This document shows, piece by piece, positions 5,209 through 5,573 of a DNA stretch of 5,573 bases. The stretch spans positions 1-5,573 of the forward strand of contig JAADIF010000022.1 of NCBI GenBank assembly GCA_013151465.1, in the 5' to 3' direction. The stretch is from Microcaldota archaeon. GTDB taxonomy: Archaea > Aenigmatarchaeota > Aenigmatarchaeia > QMZP01 > QMZT01. The number at the start of each line of letters is the position of its first letter. Position 1 is the first letter of the stretch. Below the pieces are notes generated by a model. The model did no database searches, was not told the origin of the DNA, and saw nothing but the letters and a program-made list of their open reading frames with translations. The position numbers were made by a program, and so were the translations under genes.

Positions 5209-5573
5209 ATGGAAGTTGTAATCGCTCACCAAATATTGTTCGTGTTTGTATTAGTGTTAGCGTTGCTTGTTTTTGTCGATGTCGCATATACCAGCGACCA
5301 ATTATTTACGAGTGCATGTGTAAAATCAACGATAAATGATATCCAGAACTTCAGGGATTCTGTCCGTAAAGCCAAGAATGCGCAGGAGATATACAGAAGC
5401 GAAATATCGCTGAATAAGGAATGTGTGGGTTCCGTGATAATGGTAAGAAGCGGCACGAACTTCAAAGGCGCTGATAACTGTCCGCATACATCAGTTCCCG
5501 GCACGTTCATTCTGGTATTCACAAAGGATACCAATGGGTGGTGGAGCCAGACAAAACGGCTTGCACAACTTAA
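5209..5573 (+). CDS. Signal-anchored exported protein of unknown family, 3' end cut by window edge
   Basis: The first 121 residues are visible with no stop, so the gene continues past the right edge. A very short N-terminus (MEVVIAHQ) leads into a strong hydrophobic helix at about 9-25 (ILFVFVLVLALLVFVDV), which acts as a signal peptide or an N-in anchor. The rest is hydrophilic and would be outside the cell: a helical stretch at about 40-66, then a beta-like part with VGSVIMVRSG and FILVFTKD, and the aromatic pair WW at 111-112. It has three cysteines (37, 72, 91), which fits the exported, possibly disulfide-bonded character of the giant protein encoded divergently. Unlike its two upstream neighbours it lacks a Lys-Gly prepilin site. 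Spacing of 22 nt places it in the same operon. No family is recognised. A pilus-associated or minor pilin-like protein is a guess from context. Confidence 0.8.
   Translation, partial: MEVVIAHQILFVFVLVLALLVFVDVAYTSDQLFTSACVKSTINDIQNFRDSVRKAKNAQEIYRSEISLNKECVGSVIMVRSGTNFKGADNCPHTSVPGTFILVFTKDTNGWWSQTKRLAQL

Noticed and set aside
5226..5534. Minus-strand open frame of 102 codons at the right end
   Set aside because: It is antisense to the signal-anchored gene starting at 5209, which has a good start, a ribosome binding site and a clear N-terminal membrane helix.

Overview
The window looks archaeal. Four things support this: an archaeal-type UMP kinase; TATA-like elements placed about 26-33 nt upstream of start codons; two genes that look leaderless next to three small genes with clear Shine-Dalgarno sites; and prepilin-like (class III signal peptide) N-termini. 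The compact layout and the very large, unrecognised, cysteine-rich surface protein would suit an uncultivated or small-genome (DPANN-type) archaeon. That lineage is inference, because no rRNA or other lineage marker is present.

Layout. Minus strand, right to left: a 1347-residue membrane-anchored protein (4758-715), then a 55-nt gap, then the UMP kinase gene (659 to beyond the left edge, probably missing only its last few codons). Plus strand, starting from the same 121-bp intergenic region (4759-4879): a tight run of three membrane proteins. These are a 45-residue prepilin-like protein (4880-5017), a 54-residue prepilin-like protein with a TTG start (5022-5186), and the first 121 residues of a signal-anchored, cysteine-containing protein that runs off the right edge (5209 onward). 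Gaps in the run are 4 and 22 nt, each with its own ribosome binding site. No RNA genes, CRISPR arrays or insertion sequences were seen.

How it may fit together. The giant protein and the small-protein operon fire in opposite directions from a region holding a perfect 12-bp palindrome, TATAAATTTATA, which can act as a TATA box on either strand. The giant protein and the first two small ones each have a Lys-Gly (prepilin peptidase-like) site shortly before a membrane helix. I infer a surface structure or secretion-related assembly made of a large exposed protein and tiny pilin-like subunits. No pilus ATPase, platform protein or peptidase lies in the window. The UMP kinase is a housekeeping gene and probably unrelated. 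The giant protein matches no family I can name, and is the most interesting element here.
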